A stretch of DNA of 64,000 nt from CAWCVR01 sp963799105 (GTDB lineage Bacteria; Acidobacteriota; Terriglobia; Bryobacterales; Bryobacteraceae): assembly GCA_963799105.1 (NCBI GenBank), contig CAWCVR010000007.1, positions 248,001-312,000 of the forward strand, given 5' to 3'. Below the pieces are notes generated by a model. The model saw only the letters and a list, made by a program, of their open reading frames with translations, did no database searches and was not told where the DNA came from. This document shows positions 62,620 to 64,000 of the stretch, piece after piece (within the stretch, counting starts at the first letter, position 1; each line of letters starts with the position of its first letter). Made by a program: the position numbers and the translations under genes.

Positions 62620-64000
62620 CTACTTTGCAGCGATGGTGTAGTGGAAGCTGCGCTCCGCCGACTCCTTGCCCTGCACTACGGTGATCTTCACTTCGTGGCT
62701 GCCGGGGCTGCTATCGCCCGTGAGCACCTCAGGGATGCTGCCGGACGAATCCGGCGCCGGCAGCGGAATCCTGCGGGCTATGACTACGCGCCCGTCTTTG
62801 AGGAACCGGGTGCGCAACTCCGCCTTTGCCGGGTTATCCTTCTGCGGATAGACGACGAAATAGAGGAACGGCACACCGCCCGCGTACAAATCGGCCGTGA
62901 CGAACGGGAGTACCCGCTTGCCGGCGAATTCGAAGGGGTCGGCGGCGTCGGGCGCGCGGCCGAGATTCTCCAATCGCCGCACCAGGGTGATGTCGCTCAT
63001 GCCCAGCCCGCGCTGTTCCCGATTGTCGATCTGTGTCACGCCTGTGCTGGCGCGATTGCCCAGTTGGTCCACAACCGCCGCATCCACGGTGTACTGTCCC
63101 GGCGGCAGATTCACGGCTTTCGAGTAAGTCATGAGCTCCACCTGTACCGCGGCCAGACGATCGGCGGAGACTTCCGACTGAACATCCTTACTTACCCGGT
63201 CCACAATCCGGCCTTGCGCATCTTTCACCAGCGCCAGCAAGGATGCGTGCAACAGGTGCTTTTTGGCGCCCGCCTCCGGGATGGCTGTGATGTTGGAAAT
63301 GGGCATTTCGAAAGCGATGGCGCATTGGGTTGTGCCGCCAAGATCGCGATACCGATACGTCCGCAGCAGAAAATCGAAATCGTGCGGCCGCGGCTGGCGG
63401 TCGAGGGCTCTCAATCCGCCCATTTCTTCCGGAGTCACCGGCCCTTCCCCCGTCTCGGGCACGGCAAAATACCCGTCTCGAGTTTGTACGGCGAGGCCGG
63501 CTCGCGCCAGTTTCACCTCGATCTTCCGAAAATGCCCGTCGTAACCGTTCGAGGTTGGCGGGTAGGCGATCTCATAATGCGAATTCACGTCATCCATCAC
63601 GCGGGCCAGCAGCTCTTCGACGTTGTTGGTGTTCGCGATGAGGAATCCACCGGTGCGTTCGGCGAGTTCGCGCATGGCTTCCTGCGGGTTGGCGCTTAGG
63701 ACGGCGAACTTCACATAGTCGTCCTCATGCGCCATTTCCGCGAGTTGCGCAGTCTGTGACGGGCGCGGCCCACGCGTGTTCGGCGCCGGCGACAACGACG
63801 TTGTCTGTTGCTGGCTGAACCCCGCGGCCATCCCCAGCATGGCGGTTGACGTCGCCGACGGCGACTGCTGGCAAGTCGCTTCCTGACACAGCCCGTGCAC
63901 GTCAACCGCATAAAACGTGACGTCTCCCTGGTTGGCCAACTTGATGGTTGAGTCCCAGTACTCCAACTGATCCGGCGGACGCGTCAGCCCGGTGCTCATA
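62620..64000 (-). CDS. Secreted VWA-domain protein (5), 5' end outside the window
   Basis: The C-terminal ~460 residues of a fifth VWA protein; the frame is open to the right edge, so the signal peptide and first VWA motif are missing. Visible: VTFYAVDVHGLC, RELAERTGGFLIANTNNVEELL and DDVNSHYEIAYPPTSNGYDGHFRKIEVKL, then beta repeats and PFLYFVVYPQKDNP, which matches the tail of VWA gene 4 (PLLYFVVYPDKS). It is intact in the visible part. Together with gene 4 it forms a tandem pair in one direction. Confidence 0.85.
   Translation of the reverse strand, partial: MSTGLTRPPDQLEYWDSTIKLANQGDVTFYAVDVHGLCQEATCQQSPSATSTAMLGMAAGFSQQQTTSLSPAPNTRGPRPSQTAQLAEMAHEDDYVKFAVLSANPQEAMRELAERTGGFLIANTNNVEELLARVMDDVNSHYEIAYPPTSNGYDGHFRKIEVKLARAGLAVQTRDGYFAVPETGEGPVTPEEMGGLRALDRQPRPHDFDFLLRTYRYRDLGGTTQCAIAFEMPISNITAIPEAGAKKHLLHASLLALVKDAQGRIVDRVSKDVQSEVSADRLAAVQVELMTYSKAVNLPPGQYTVDAAVVDQLGNRASTGVTQIDNREQRGLGMSDITLVRRLENLGRAPDAADPFEFAGKRVLPFVTADLYAGGVPFLYFVVYPQKDNPAKAELRTRFLKDGRVVIARRIPLPAPDSSGSIPEVLTGDSSPGSHEVKITVVQGKESAERSFHYTIAAK

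Overview
The window looks like a piece of a high-GC acidobacterial chromosome of the Solibacter/Bryobacter type. This is an inference from gene content. It holds five secreted VWA proteins of the acidobacterial VWFA-related type, three secreted proteins ending in the Solibacter-type C-terminal module (shared motif GLAPGFVGLYQVN in two of them), a soil-associated DUF3738-type protein, and a very dense set of intergenic palindromic repeats. No rRNA, tRNA or CRISPR array was seen.

Layout. 1-6.5 kb: the end of an alternative complex III operon (ActE tail, ActF) running into an SCO assembly factor and a caa3-type cytochrome oxidase (coxB with fused cytochrome c, A2-type coxA, coxC, coxD). 6.5-9.3 kb: a PIN-domain pair, a sugar isomerase-like TIM barrel and an NDP-sugar epimerase. 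9.5-13.8 kb: a secreted CotH-like protein, a Tat-exported phosphoesterase and a shrunken tyrosine phosphatase. 13.9-16.7 kb: a 146-bp tandem repeat, then lpxK and waaA (lipid A/Kdo). 16.7-26.5 kb: secreted or surface proteins (ankyrin, GH113-like, beta-propeller, PEGA) and a DinB-like protein. 26.7-30 kb: pnp, rpsO and a REP-associated tyrosine transposase (RAYT). 30-38 kb: three VWA genes with copied gene tails and palindromic repeats. 37.7-44.7 kb: housekeeping genes (rsmD, recG, a Ser/Thr kinase, fabI, an EgtD-like methyltransferase). 44.8-50 kb: an accessory island with a four-gene operon (zinc-ribbon protein, DnaG-like primase core, two tyrosine recombinases) plus hic genes. 50.3-52.8 kb: an AmgK-like kinase fused to a RapZ C-terminal domain, next to a MurU-like nucleotidyltransferase (probable cell-wall sugar recycling). 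52.9-58 kb: pyruvate carboxylase with a detached copy of its biotin end and a hicBA module between the two. 58.3-64 kb: an FG-GAP/ASPIC protein and two more VWA genes.

Two themes stand out. First, the palindromic repeats (cores GTGGGGCAGG...CCTGCCCCAC and GTAGGGCGGACC...GGTCCGCCCTAC) sit at gene ends. They supply stop codons or C-terminal tails to several genes, possibly the start codon of the SCO gene, and they bound the tandem copies of a VWA gene tail. A RAYT flanked by inverted copies is the likely enzyme. Second, the 45.2-48.8 kb operon is the best candidate for an undescribed mobile system. Four clear one-base insertions (coxA, pyc twice, one VWA gene) split otherwise full-length genes. 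They may be sequencing errors, so these genes should not be called dead without checking.
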